This document shows positions 1 to 7,834 of a stretch of 19,579 bases of DNA, in pieces. Where the stretch lies: assembly GCA_028274925.1 (NCBI GenBank), contig JAQCNR010000212.1:1-19579 (forward strand), read 5' to 3'. Positions within the stretch are counted from its first letter, which is position 1; each line of letters opens with the position of its first letter. Both the position numbers and the translations under genes were made by a program. Origin of the DNA: Halovenus sp. Lineage in GTDB: Archaea; Halobacteriota; Halobacteria; Halobacteriales; Haloarculaceae. A model generated the notes under the pieces. It was given only the letters and a program-made list of their open reading frames with translations, was not told the DNA's origin and made no database searches.

Positions 1-86
1 GCCCCCCGAGTCGAGAGTGTCGGGGCTTTCTGGTTGTTCGCAGTCACACCCGACTCTCCAGATAACAACTCCCCTTCATGCACGAG
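1..86. other. Left-edge intergenic segment with overlapping inverted repeats
   Basis: No gene is seen here. CCCCGA at 4-9 can pair with TCGGGG at 20-25, and the stretch after it (CTTTCTGGTT) is moderately T-rich, so a terminator for an upstream plus-strand gene is possible. GAGAGT(GT)CGGG at about 14-25 can alternatively pair with CCCGACTCTC at about 50-59, with a 2-nt bulge, so the two hairpins are mutually exclusive. Function is unknown. Confidence 0.35.
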
Positions 87-95
87 AATTTACAG
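87..95 (+). promoter_or_regulatory. TATA box of the photolyase gene
   Basis: The AT-rich AATTTACAG is centred about 28 nt upstream of the ATG at 119. That is the spacing expected when an archaeal transcript starts at or within a few bases of the start codon, so the gene is probably leaderless. It supports the choice of 119 as start. Confidence 0.55.
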
Positions 96-118
96 TCACG
101 TAGTCCAACTTACTGTCG

Positions 119-1678
119 ATGACCGAACCTGTCGTCGGCACCGCTCCAGAGTACGAGATGGACGGGAAGGTCCCGTGGGTACTCGGCACGCAACTCCATC
201 CCGAAGTCGGGCCGCTCGCCCGCGCCCCAGAAGGCAGTCGTGTCTGCATGATTGAGGCCCACGATTTTGCCCGTCGCAAGCCCTACCACCACGACAAACT
301 CACGCTCGTCTTCGCTGCGATGCGGCAGTTTCGTGACGAACTCCGCGAGCAAGGCTACGAGGTCGAGTACATCGAGGCCGAGAGCTTCGGCGATGGACTG
401 GAAACCTACTTCGAGCGCCACCCCGAGGACACGCTGGTCGCGATGCGCTCGCCGAGTTACCGAAGCGGCCCGCGGATGGCCGAACTCGTCGGCGAGATTG
501 GCGGTGACCTCGAAGTCGTCGACAACGAACTGTTCGTCAGCACGCGCCAGGCCTTCGACGAGTGGGCCAACGGCGACACCGACTCTTTCCGCCACGAGAC
601 CTTCTACCGGTGGATGCGCCGTGAGTCGGGTGTCCTGATGGACGACGGGGACCCAGTCGGCGGCGAGTGGAACCTCGACGACGAGAATCAGGAATTCCCG
701 CCGCCGGAGTGGCAGTCTCCAGACCGCTTCGAGGTTGACCACGCCGACACTGTCGACGAAGTCAGCGAGTGGGTCAGCGAAGAGTTCGACACGTGGGGCT
801 CCAGCGAGGAGTTCGTCTGGCCGACGACACGCGACCAGACGCTCGCTGTCCTTGAACAGTTCTGTGAGCGCCGACTCTCCGAATTTGGGCCGTATCAGGA
901 CGCCATGCGAACCGACGACTGGGCGATGGCTCACGCCTTGCTCAGTCCGGCGCTGAATCTCGGGCTGCTCCATCCGTGGGAGGCAATCGAGGCCATCGAA
1001 TCAGCGTACGAGTCCCGCGAGGATATCCCGCTGAACTCTGCCGAGGGTGTCCTGCGACAACTGCTCGGCTGGCGGGAATTCATGCGCCACGTCTACCGCC
1101 ACGCGATGCCCGAGTTGGCGACGGCGAATCAACTCGGTGCCGACCACGACCTGCCTGAGTTCTACTGGTCGGGCGAGACGAAGATGAACTGCCTCGCCGA
1201 GACTGTCGACGACGTGCACGAACGCGGCTACGCTCATCACATCCAGCGCCTGATGGTGCTGGCGAACTTCGCGACGCTGTGGGGGGTCGAACCGGAGCAG
1301 TTGAACGACTGGTTTCACGCCACCTACGTCGACGCCTACCACTGGGTGACGACGCCAAATGTCATTGAGATGGGCCAGTACGGCAGCGGCGTCTTCGCGA
1401 CCAAACCGTACGTCTCCTCGGGGAGTTACGTCGACCGGATGAGTGACTACTGCGGTGACTGTCACTACTACAAGACCAAAGACACCGGCGAGCGCGCCTG
1501 TCCGTTCAACGCGCTGTACTGGGATTTCCTCGCCCGAAACGAGGACGACCTGCGGAGCAACCACCGGATGGGACTGATGTACTCCCACGTCGACAACAAG
1601 CGCGAGAGCGGTGACCTCGCAGAGATTCACGAGCGCGTCAACGACTTGCGCGAGATGGCCGAGGCGGGCGACCTCTAG
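119..1678 (+). CDS. FeS-cluster cryptochrome/photolyase (FeS-BCP / PhrB-like)
   Basis: This 519-aa protein belongs to the cryptochrome/photolyase-related family that carries FAD and a 4Fe-4S cluster; characterised members such as Agrobacterium PhrB repair (6-4) photoproducts with light. The N-terminal part (about 18-140) fits the Rossmann antenna domain of these proteins, and the helical FAD-binding domain runs from about 240 to 490. The four cluster cysteines are visible at C358, C445, C448 and C461; their spacing (87, 3, 13) almost exactly matches the family pattern. The ATG at 119 is used because a TATA box lies 28 nt upstream. Length is normal for the family. The stop overlaps the stop of the convergent membrane-protein gene by 4 bp. 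Lesion specificity, repair versus photoreceptor, cannot be read from sequence; repair is the natural guess in a sun-exposed haloarchaeon. Confidence 0.9.
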   Translation: MTEPVVGTAPEYEMDGKVPWVLGTQLHPEVGPLARAPEGSRVCMIEAHDFARRKPYHHDKLTLVFAAMRQFRDELREQGYEVEYIEAESFGDGLETYFERHPEDTLVAMRSPSYRSGPRMAELVGEIGGDLEVVDNELFVSTRQAFDEWANGDTDSFRHETFYRWMRRESGVLMDDGDPVGGEWNLDDENQEFPPPEWQSPDRFEVDHADTVDEVSEWVSEEFDTWGSSEEFVWPTTRDQTLAVLEQFCERRLSEFGPYQDAMRTDDWAMAHALLSPALNLGLLHPWEAIEAIESAYESREDIPLNSAEGVLRQLLGWREFMRHVYRHAMPELATANQLGADHDLPEFYWSGETKMNCLAETVDDVHERGYAHHIQRLMVLANFATLWGVEPEQLNDWFHATYVDAYHWVTTPNVIEMGQYGSGVFATKPYVSSGSYVDRMSDYCGDCHYYKTKDTGERACPFNALYWDFLARNEDDLRSNHRMGLMYSHVDNKRESGDLAEIHERVNDLREMAEAGDL

Positions 1679-2157
1679 CGGTACCGCGCCGCGAGTTCGC
1701 CGCCAAGTCCGCCAAGGAAGGCCGGAACGACCAGTCCAACGAGCAACAGCACAGGAATCATCCGAATCGCCGTGACTGCGCCGTTCGTCGCGAGCAGGAG
1801 TACGGTTGCGGCCAGCGTTAACGGAAAGTAGCCGATGACGATTGCCTGTCCTGCCTGAAACCCGCCGCGGTGCTCTTCTGTCTCGGTCGTCACGGCGAAC
1901 CCCGTTCCAACGAGAATTGCGGCGAGACACAGGGTAACTGGAACGAACGCCCACTGCGGTCGAAATTGCCAGACAGGGAGGTGACTTGCCTGGTGAACGA
2001 GCAGGTAACTAGGGCCGTCGACGCGTGTCCATAGCTCTGTCTCGGGGTGGAGGCCAGTCAGGCCCGCGGCAACGACAACTGCGGCACCGGCTGCGTACGC
2101 GGCCGCTCCGGCCACTGCACCGCGTTGCGCCAGCCCACCTCGCTCTCGAACGTCCAT
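1675..2157 (-). CDS. Uncharacterised four-helix membrane protein
   Basis: The 160-aa product shows about four hydrophobic segments: near 12-34, 69-88, 104-124 and 130-150 (approximate). The first is alanine/valine-rich and the last two are separated by a short loop around NGAVTAIRM. There is a charged loop with TETEEHRGG between helices 2 and 3. I do not recognise a named family with confidence; it resembles the many haloarchaeal transporter-like or DUF membrane proteins of unknown role. The gene runs tail-to-tail with the photolyase, sharing a 4-bp stop overlap (1675-1678), so antisense effects at the 3' ends are possible. No good TATA box is seen upstream of the ATG at 2157. Confidence 0.75.
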   Translation of the reverse strand: MDVRERGGLAQRGAVAGAAAYAAGAAVVVAAGLTGLHPETELWTRVDGPSYLLVHQASHLPVWQFRPQWAFVPVTLCLAAILVGTGFAVTTETEEHRGGFQAGQAIVIGYFPLTLAATVLLLATNGAVTAIRMIPVLLLVGLVVPAFLGGLGGELAARYR

Positions 2158-2235
2158 ACCCGTCGTTCACGGCAGTCTCACAAAGCGTTGTCGGGGCGGG
2201 GAACCACCTGCGGGCGCCAGACGCGAGCCGTGGTC

Positions 2236-2245
2236 TTTTTACATA
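2236..2245 (+). promoter_or_regulatory. TATA box of aroC
   Basis: TTTTTACATA lies about 20-25 nt before the aroC start at 2261, giving a leaderless or nearly leaderless transcript. The segment 2158-2235 between the divergent membrane-protein gene and this box shows nothing else notable. Confidence 0.6.
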
Positions 2246-2260
2246 GCAACTACTTGCAGT

Positions 2261-3493
2261 ATGACAATGAACGGCAACCGATTCGGTCGGCTCTTTCAGG
2301 TGACGACGTTTGGCGAGTCTCACGGCGAGGCGATGGGCTGTACAGTCAGTGGTTGTCCCGCCGGCGTCGAACTCAGCGAAGAGGATATTCAGGCCGAACT
2401 CGACCGACGGAAACCCGGCCAGTCGATGATCACGACCTCTCGGGGCGAACCAGACGAGGTGTCGATCAAATCCGGTGTGCAGGACGGCTACACCACGGGC
2501 ACACCCATCGGGATGGTCATCCAGAACAAAGACGCCCGGTCGGGCAAGTACGAACCCTTCGTCACCGCTCCCCGACCGTCTCACGGCGATTACACGTACT
2601 CCGCGAAGTTCGGAACACGAAACTGGGGCGGTGGCGGTCGCTCCTCGGCCCGAGAGACGGTCAACTGGGTCGCCGCCGGCGCAATTGCCAAGCAGGTCCT
2701 CGAACAGAGCGAGTACGACACGCAGGTGAAGGCCCACGTCAATCAGGTGGGTGACATTCGCGCACCGGAGGTCAGTTTCGAAGAGATGCTCGAACACACC
2801 GAAGAGAACGAAGTTCGGTGTGCCCATCCCGAAACGGCCGAGGAGATGCGCGACGCCATCGACGAGTACCAGAAAGAGGGCGATTCGATCGGTGGGTCAG
2901 TTTACTTCGAGTGTCGTGGCGTCCCGCGTGGCCTCGGCGCGCCGCGGTTCGACTCCTTCGCTGCCCGTCTCGGTCAGGCGATGTTCTCGATTCCGGCAAC
3001 GTCAGCCTTCCAGTTCGGCAAGGGTCGGGACACCCGAACGATGCGTGGCATCGAACGCAACGAGGACTGGGAGTTCGACGACGGCGAATCCCATCCAGAA
3101 ACCGTCAGCGAGGAGGGTGACCCGGTGCCAGTCGGCAACGACCACGGCGGTCTGCAGGGCGGCATCACGACTGGCGAACCCATCTACGGCGAGGCGACGT
3201 GGCACGCTCCAACGAGCATCCCGAAAGAGCAGACGACGGCAGACTGGGAGACCGGCGAACGCAAAGAGATTCAGGTCGTTGGTCGTCACGACCCGACACT
3301 GATGCCGCGTGCAGTGCCAGTCGTCGAGGCGATGCTTCGCCTGACGATTCTGGATTTCATGCTGCTTGGCGGCCGCATCAATCCCGACAGACTCGATGGC
3401 CACCCTGGCAAGTACGATACCGACTATCACCCGAGTAGTCCGGTTGACGACCCTGACGACGCAGAGACGCACGCCGAGCGTCTCGACGAATAG
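2261..3493 (+). CDS. aroC: Chorismate synthase
   Basis: This cytoplasmic enzyme converts 5-enolpyruvylshikimate-3-phosphate to chorismate, the last step of the shikimate pathway, using reduced FMN. All three family signatures are present: GESHG at residues 18-22 of the N terminus, the SSARETVNW block near residue 130, and RHDPTLMPRAVPVVEAM near residue 340. At 410 aa it is slightly longer than usual (about 360-390); the extra length is an acidic C-terminal tail rich in Asp, Glu and Pro. The start at 2261 is favoured by the TATA box, although the in-frame ATG at 2267 is also possible. The alpha/beta hydrolase gene follows after 17 bp and is probably co-transcribed. Chorismate feeds aromatic amino acids and also the menaquinone pathway represented by menB at 17.3 kb, but no operon link exists between them. 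Confidence 0.96.
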   Translation: MTMNGNRFGRLFQVTTFGESHGEAMGCTVSGCPAGVELSEEDIQAELDRRKPGQSMITTSRGEPDEVSIKSGVQDGYTTGTPIGMVIQNKDARSGKYEPFVTAPRPSHGDYTYSAKFGTRNWGGGGRSSARETVNWVAAGAIAKQVLEQSEYDTQVKAHVNQVGDIRAPEVSFEEMLEHTEENEVRCAHPETAEEMRDAIDEYQKEGDSIGGSVYFECRGVPRGLGAPRFDSFAARLGQAMFSIPATSAFQFGKGRDTRTMRGIERNEDWEFDDGESHPETVSEEGDPVPVGNDHGGLQGGITTGEPIYGEATWHAPTSIPKEQTTADWETGERKEIQVVGRHDPTLMPRAVPVVEAMLRLTILDFMLLGGRINPDRLDGHPGKYDTDYHPSSPVDDPDDAETHAERLDE

Positions 3494-3510
3494 CTGGGAG
3501 CTCACCAATC

Positions 3511-4524
3511 ATGATACAACTGCCAAACCTGCTTGGATTCGCGGGGTCAGTCGCAGCGGAGACGTACAGCGAGTTCGGCCTCTTTCAGCCAGACAAACCA
3601 GCCGCTGCGCTGGAACGGCAATACACTGACGACAGCTCCGAGTTCGTCGAGGTGAACGACACCCGAATCCACTACCGAGAAGCAGGCAACCCCAGTGACC
3701 CGACGCTGGTCTTGCTGCACGGCACTTACTCTTCGTTGCACACCTGGGATGGTTGGGTTGAGCGACTGGAAGACCGGTATCACGTGTACAGACTGGACAT
3801 GCCCGGATTCGGGCTGACTGGACCGCGACAGGATGGTGAGCTAAAACTCGAGTCCCTTATCGAGGCTGTCGGGGCGTTCTGTGACACGGTTGGTATCTCG
3901 ATGACCACGCTGGTCGGCAACTCACTGGGTGGAGGCGTCGCGTGGCGACTCTCGGTTGACCGGCCTGACCTCGTCTCACGGCTGATTCTTATCGACGCGG
4001 GGGGCGCAACGCTGCTCGCCAGACTCGCTGGCAACCTGATGAGTTTTGGCAGTGACTACGTCCCTCGGTACGTCACGCCGCGCTTTATCATTCGGCTGAT
4101 CATTAGAGACGCCTACGGCGACGAGTCGAAGGTTACGCCCGAACTCGTGCGACGGTATCACGACCTGTTGTTGCGGACTGGCAACCGTCGCTCGGTGGTC
4201 GAGATAGCGCGAAACTACGCCACGGACCACCCCGGCAGTGAAGCCGACGACATCTACGGCACGCGGATTCCATCGCTTCCGTCGACGTACGCGCCGTCGC
4301 CGCACATTGTCGACGATTACGACATCGAAGCAGTCTCGGTGCCAACGCTGTTCCAGTGGGGAAGCGAAGACGAGTGGCTACCACTCTCGTTCGGGAAGCG
4401 ACTGGCCAGTCGTATCCCTGATAGCAATTTCATCACGTACGACGGCGTTGGACACCTGCCCATGGAAGAAGCACCCGGCCCGACGGCCCGAGACGCTGAT
4501 AAGTTTCTTCTCGAACGACCCTGA
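3511..4524 (+). CDS. Alpha/beta hydrolase, copy A of a tandem pair
   Basis: A 337-aa alpha/beta-hydrolase-fold enzyme. Visible are the oxyanion-hole segment HGTYSS (70-75), the nucleophile elbow GNSLGG with Ser138, an acid in GSEDEW (Asp287) and the catalytic His315 in GVGHLP. A cap region occupies roughly 165-270. The substrate cannot be predicted; relatives include esterases, C-C bond hydrolases and haloperoxidase-like proteins. No TATA box lies between aroC and this gene (17 bp), and a weak GGGAG ribosome-binding site at 3496-3500 sits 10 nt before the ATG, so it is probably the second gene of an aroC transcript. The N terminus before the conserved ETYSE (17-21) is moderately hydrophobic but is not a clear signal peptide. 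The next gene is a close paralogue, showing local duplication. Confidence 0.9.
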   Translation: MIQLPNLLGFAGSVAAETYSEFGLFQPDKPAAALERQYTDDSSEFVEVNDTRIHYREAGNPSDPTLVLLHGTYSSLHTWDGWVERLEDRYHVYRLDMPGFGLTGPRQDGELKLESLIEAVGAFCDTVGISMTTLVGNSLGGGVAWRLSVDRPDLVSRLILIDAGGATLLARLAGNLMSFGSDYVPRYVTPRFIIRLIIRDAYGDESKVTPELVRRYHDLLLRTGNRRSVVEIARNYATDHPGSEADDIYGTRIPSLPSTYAPSPHIVDDYDIEAVSVPTLFQWGSEDEWLPLSFGKRLASRIPDSNFITYDGVGHLPMEEAPGPTARDADKFLLERP

Positions 4525-4734
4525 GCCCGAGTGCTCAAACGGTGGTAAGGATTTTGGGGATATTACTTCGTTACTGGTAAGCAACTGACAGAAATATGAG
4601 ACACAGTTAAGTACGTGCGCCGACAGAGTCAATCAACCGATGGTATGTGTAAGTGACACACGGATGTGGCGTGTTTCAAGTGGGGCCACGCCGTCTCTCG
4701 GGGCCACCCAACCCGCGTCAGGAGGGAGACGGGC
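4525..4734 (+). promoter_or_regulatory. Leader of hydrolase B: TATA-like box, Shine-Dalgarno and hairpin that can hide it
   Basis: No gene is seen here. A TATA-like GTTAAGTACG lies at about 4607-4616, which would start transcription near 4640 and leave a leader of roughly 95 nt, unusual in a genome of mainly leaderless genes. GGAGGGAG at 4721-4728 is a strong Shine-Dalgarno 7-9 nt before the ATG at 4735. CCGTCTC at 4691-4697 is exactly complementary to GAGACGG at 4726-4732, so a 7-bp hairpin could cover the end of that site. A second pairing, GGCGTG/CACGCC, flanks 4668-4693. Regulation of translation is inferred, not shown. Confidence 0.4.
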
Positions 4735-5763
4735 ATGTTAGCATTCCCACTGACGACCGGTATCGAGATGGCTCAATCAGTGGTTTCCGAGACCTACAGC
4801 GAGATTGTTCCGTTCCAACCTGACCGTACACGGCGAAATTTAGAGCGAGAGTATCTCACCGACGCCTCTCGGTTTGTCGATGTCGACGGAACAGAGGTTC
4901 ACTACCGAATCGAAGGCTGTGAGACCGGCCCGACTGTGCTGTTGATACACGGGACGTACTCCTCGTTGCACACCTGGGATGGCTGGGTCGAAGAGCTAGG
5001 CGACGAGTACCGGTTAGTACGCCTGGATATGCCCGGCTTTGGACTGACAGGCCCACGTGCTGATGGCCCGAACCGACTGGAGGGACTTATCGAGTCTGTT
5101 GCTACATTCTGTGACGAACTCGAGCTGTCGGAACTGGCTGTGGTCGGCAACTCTCTCGGAGGCGCTGTGGCGTGGCGACTTTCCGTTGACCGGCCAGACC
5201 TCGTCTCGAAACTCGTCTTGCTGGACGCGGGCGGAGCGACGCTACTCTCGAAACTCGGGCGAAAGTACACGCCGCTGGGCAGTGAGTTTCTCCCCCGGTA
5301 CGTCACGCCGCGGTCGGTCATTCGGCTCATTCTCAAAGACGCCTACGGCGACCCCTCGAAAGTCACCCCTGACGTCGTTCGGCGGTATCACGACCTGCTG
5401 TTACGCTCTGGCAACCGCGCTGCAGTCATCGAGATTGCGAGCAACTACCAGCGCGAACACGACGACGAGCACAGTTCGTTAGACCTGTTGAACGTCCGTC
5501 CCCCGGCACTGCCATCGAGTCCGGACATCCACCCCAACGTTCAGGACGGCTACGACATCTCCGATGTGTCGGTGCCGACGCTGTTCCAGTGGGGAAGCGA
5601 AGACGAGTGGCTCCCGATGTCGTTCGGGCGTGAACTGGCCGACGCGACGCCGAATTCGGTGTTCCAGAGCTACGAGGGAGTTGGCCATATTCCGATGGAA
5701 GAAGCCCCCGTACAGACCGCCGAGGACGCCGCTGCCTTTCTCCGGGCGACCGAGTCGGCCTGA
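4735..5763 (+). CDS. Alpha/beta hydrolase, copy B of a tandem pair
   Basis: A 342-aa paralogue of the preceding hydrolase, alike over its whole length, with stretches such as HGTYSSLHTWDGWVE and LFQWGSEDEWLP identical in both. The catalytic triad is Ser140 (GNSLGG), Asp290 (GSEDEW) and His318 (GVGHIP). The two copies differ mainly at the N terminus and in the cap/linker near 240-270. The reading frame is open further upstream to an ATG at 4666, but 4735 is chosen because a strong GGAGG lies 9 nt before it and the resulting N terminus matches copy A in length; ATG 4768 is another option. Keeping two copies suggests different substrates or different control: copy A sits behind aroC, copy B has its own structured leader. 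Substrate unknown. Confidence 0.88.
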   Translation: MLAFPLTTGIEMAQSVVSETYSEIVPFQPDRTRRNLEREYLTDASRFVDVDGTEVHYRIEGCETGPTVLLIHGTYSSLHTWDGWVEELGDEYRLVRLDMPGFGLTGPRADGPNRLEGLIESVATFCDELELSELAVVGNSLGGAVAWRLSVDRPDLVSKLVLLDAGGATLLSKLGRKYTPLGSEFLPRYVTPRSVIRLILKDAYGDPSKVTPDVVRRYHDLLLRSGNRAAVIEIASNYQREHDDEHSSLDLLNVRPPALPSSPDIHPNVQDGYDISDVSVPTLFQWGSEDEWLPMSFGRELADATPNSVFQSYEGVGHIPMEEAPVQTAEDAAAFLRATESA

Positions 5764-5855
5764 TAGCCGAACAGGTTCGCCGACAGCCCACCGTCGGGCT
5801 CTCGAAATCGAAGCTTTCAATCCGGCAAAGTAGTAACTCTCAGCTAGACTCACCG

Positions 5856-6452
5856 ATGACACCTGACCTGACTCGACGAGAGCTGCTGGGAACCGCCGGT
5901 GCTGGAGTGGCCGCGACGCTGGCTGGCTGTGGCTTTTTGGTCGACGGCCGCGGTGTGCCGGGCACTGAGGGCAACGACTACGACGGCAGCCAAGACAACG
6001 GCAGCGGGGGCAATATTCCTGACGGCGTGCCTGAGGCGGTCCACACGTGGCTGAGCGAGGCCAACGGCGGCGCAAACCTCTATTCGGGCGAACCGGCTGC
6101 CACGGACGCAACTGGCCAAGACAGCGCAACGGTAGACGTCGGCGCAGCCCAAGGATTCGCCTTCGGTCCCGCAGCCCTCATCGTCAGCCCGGGTACCGAG
6201 GTTACGTGGGAGTGGACCGGCGCTGGCGGTGCACACAACGTCGTGACGGACATCAACTCGGACTCCGTTCCGGTCGATATCGAACTCAACAGTGGCGCCA
6301 CAGAGGAAGGCAGTGACGTTACCTACTCGGTGACCCTCGAAGAACCGGGCGTTGCGCCGTACGTCTGCAGCCCCCACCGCGCGGCTGGGATGATGGGTAC
6401 CGTAATCGTTCAGGAGTCCGGGTCGGAGGCGGACTCAGAGTCAGACTCGTAG
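5856..6452 (+). CDS. Halocyanin: Tat-exported, lipid-anchored blue copper protein
   Basis: Halocyanins are archaeal plastocyanin-like electron carriers held on the outer face of the membrane. The 198-aa product begins with a twin-arginine signal (TRRELLG, residues 6-12) and a lipobox LAGC with the lipidated cysteine at C25. A low-complexity Gly/Asn/Asp linker (about 30-55) follows, then a cupredoxin domain (about 90-187). The type I copper ligands are His127 (GGAHNVV), Cys171 and His174 (YVCSPH) and Met179. The C-terminal tail is acidic. The ATG at 5856 gives the signal peptide its correct start; a weak TATA-like AAAGTAGTAAC lies at 5827-5837. It converges with the next gene; the 46-bp gap contains T-rich stretches (about 6463-6484) able to terminate plus-strand transcripts. 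Its partner is probably a respiratory complex, not encoded nearby. Confidence 0.92.
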   Translation: MTPDLTRRELLGTAGAGVAATLAGCGFLVDGRGVPGTEGNDYDGSQDNGSGGNIPDGVPEAVHTWLSEANGGANLYSGEPAATDATGQDSATVDVGAAQGFAFGPAALIVSPGTEVTWEWTGAGGAHNVVTDINSDSVPVDIELNSGATEEGSDVTYSVTLEEPGVAPYVCSPHRAAGMMGTVIVQESGSEADSESDS

Positions 6453-6498
6453 ACGCTCTCGGCGATTTTCTTCTTGCTGTTGCTCTCAGTGAGCAGAC

Positions 6499-7785
6499 TC
6501 ACTCTCGTTCGTCGAAGAGATGTTCCGCCAGAATCGGCACGAACGTGCCGATATCGGTCACCATTCCGACAGCCTGGGCGCTTCCTCGGTCGACCAGTTG
6601 GGTTACGGTCGCGGGGTTGATGTCGACACACACTGTCCGAGTGGTCGATGGGAGGCAGTTGCCAATCGCCACCGAGTGCAACAGCGTCGACAGCATCATC
6701 ACGAAATCGGCCTGATGGGCCTGCTCGCGAATTGCGTCCTGTGCCTCGATGGCGTCGGTAATCGTATCGGGGAGTGGGCCGTCGTCGCGGATCGACCCGG
6801 CGATGACGTAGGGGATATCGTTTTTCACGCACTCGTACATCACGCCCGACTCGACAAGTCCATCCTCGACTGCGGCCTCGATACCGCCAGCCCGGATAAC
6901 CTCGCTGATCGTGTAGATGTGGTGTTTGTGGCCCTTGCGCGGGTGGTCCAGTTCTTCGGTATCCATCCCCAGCGAGGTGCCGTACAGGTCTCGTTCGAGG
7001 TCGTGGACGGCGAAGCCGTTGCCGATAGAGAACATGTCGATATACCCTTCACGCACCAGCGCAGCGAGGTCCTCACGCGCCCCAGAGTGAATCAGCGCCG
7101 GGCCACAGACTGCGAGGACGTTGCCGTCTTCGCGTTTTGTCTCCTTGATTGCACCGGCAATCTTGCGAATTGTCGATTCTGATGGCCGCTCAGAGGAGAC
7201 GCCGCCCTGCATGAAGCCGAAGGCTCCTTCCGAGTCTCGGGGCCGGTCTGGCGGATTGACGCGAATGCCTGCGTTGCCGGTGACGATCATGTCGCCTTCC
7301 TCGACAGCGTTGAGGACCTTCGTGTAGGCGCGGGGGTTGTCACCATGTTCTCGCGCGCTCTGCGCGCTCGAATCGTCCGAGGCGCTCTGCGCCTCGCTAT
7401 CATCGACGACGACAGCACAGTCCATCTCGATATCCTCGACGGAAAGCCACTCGCCGTCGTAGCGAATCTCAGTTGGGTGGTTCGTCGTCGAATAGAAGCC
7501 CGTCGGAACGACCTGGTCCGTGGGGGCGGCTTCGAGCGTCGCGTCGATAGGGTTGGCGGGATTCGCGCCGTTCTGGTGGAGTTCGTGGATTATCGACTGC
7601 AAGGTCTCCTCGTCCTCGGCCTCGACCAGCAGCCGCGCATGAGTGGTTTCGGTCTTCTTGCGGCCGATATTGAACTCTTCGACCTCGAAGGACCCACCCA
7701 TATCCATGATGACCCGAAACGATGTCTCCAGTTTGCCGGAATCGATGATGTGGCCGTCGAGTTCGACTGTCCGTGAGTAGGGCAT
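6499..7785 (-). CDS. TIGR00300 / LOR-SDH domain protein (alternative ornithine cyclodeaminase family)
   Basis: The 428-aa protein matches the archaeal TIGR00300 family, with an N-terminal LOR/SDH-type domain (about 1-125) and a C-terminal NAD-binding part (about 165-425, with VCGPALIHSGA and a GMVTDIG segment). A characterised member in Methanococcus maripaludis is an ornithine cyclodeaminase converting ornithine to proline and ammonia, and a related domain is fused in cyanobacterial arginine-catabolic enzymes. Ornithine-to-proline conversion is therefore the likely role, though I cannot confirm the active site. Between the two parts, residues about 129-148 form a Ser/Ala/Gln/Asp-rich insert with a repeated AQSA motif encoded by GC palindromes. 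The ATG at 7785 is natural. The neighbouring HalX regulator ends 49 bp upstream on the same strand, so read-through is possible. Confidence 0.8.
   Translation of the reverse strand: MPYSRTVELDGHIIDSGKLETSFRVIMDMGGSFEVEEFNIGRKKTETTHARLLVEAEDEETLQSIIHELHQNGANPANPIDATLEAAPTDQVVPTGFYSTTNHPTEIRYDGEWLSVEDIEMDCAVVVDDSEAQSASDDSSAQSAREHGDNPRAYTKVLNAVEEGDMIVTGNAGIRVNPPDRPRDSEGAFGFMQGGVSSERPSESTIRKIAGAIKETKREDGNVLAVCGPALIHSGAREDLAALVREGYIDMFSIGNGFAVHDLERDLYGTSLGMDTEELDHPRKGHKHHIYTISEVIRAGGIEAAVEDGLVESGVMYECVKNDIPYVIAGSIRDDGPLPDTITDAIEAQDAIREQAHQADFVMMLSTLLHSVAIGNCLPSTTRTVCVDINPATVTQLVDRGSAQAVGMVTDIGTFVPILAEHLFDERE
7353..7395 (-). repeat. Repeated GC palindromes inside the LOR-SDH gene
   Basis: GCGCGC-TCT-GCGCGC (7353-7367) and GAGGCGC-TCT-GCGCCTC (7379-7395) share the 11-bp core GCGCTCTGCGC at a period of 27 bp (nine codons). 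They encode the low-complexity insert with AQSA twice. This looks like an in-frame minisatellite-type expansion in a linker. Confidence 0.6.
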
Positions 7786-7834
7786 GCAAAGACGCTAGCG
7801 AGGGGCCGACAAGACGGTTTTGGGTTCCGCCAGA

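Noticed and set aside
110..973. Long minus-strand open frame opposite the photolyase
   Set aside because: It mirrors the GC-rich codon pattern of the photolyase gene, has no family features or promoter, and the plus-strand gene is certain.
1001..1954. Long minus-strand frame covering the photolyase end and membrane-protein gene
   Set aside because: Arginine-rich translation, overlaps two better-supported genes, no recognisable domain.
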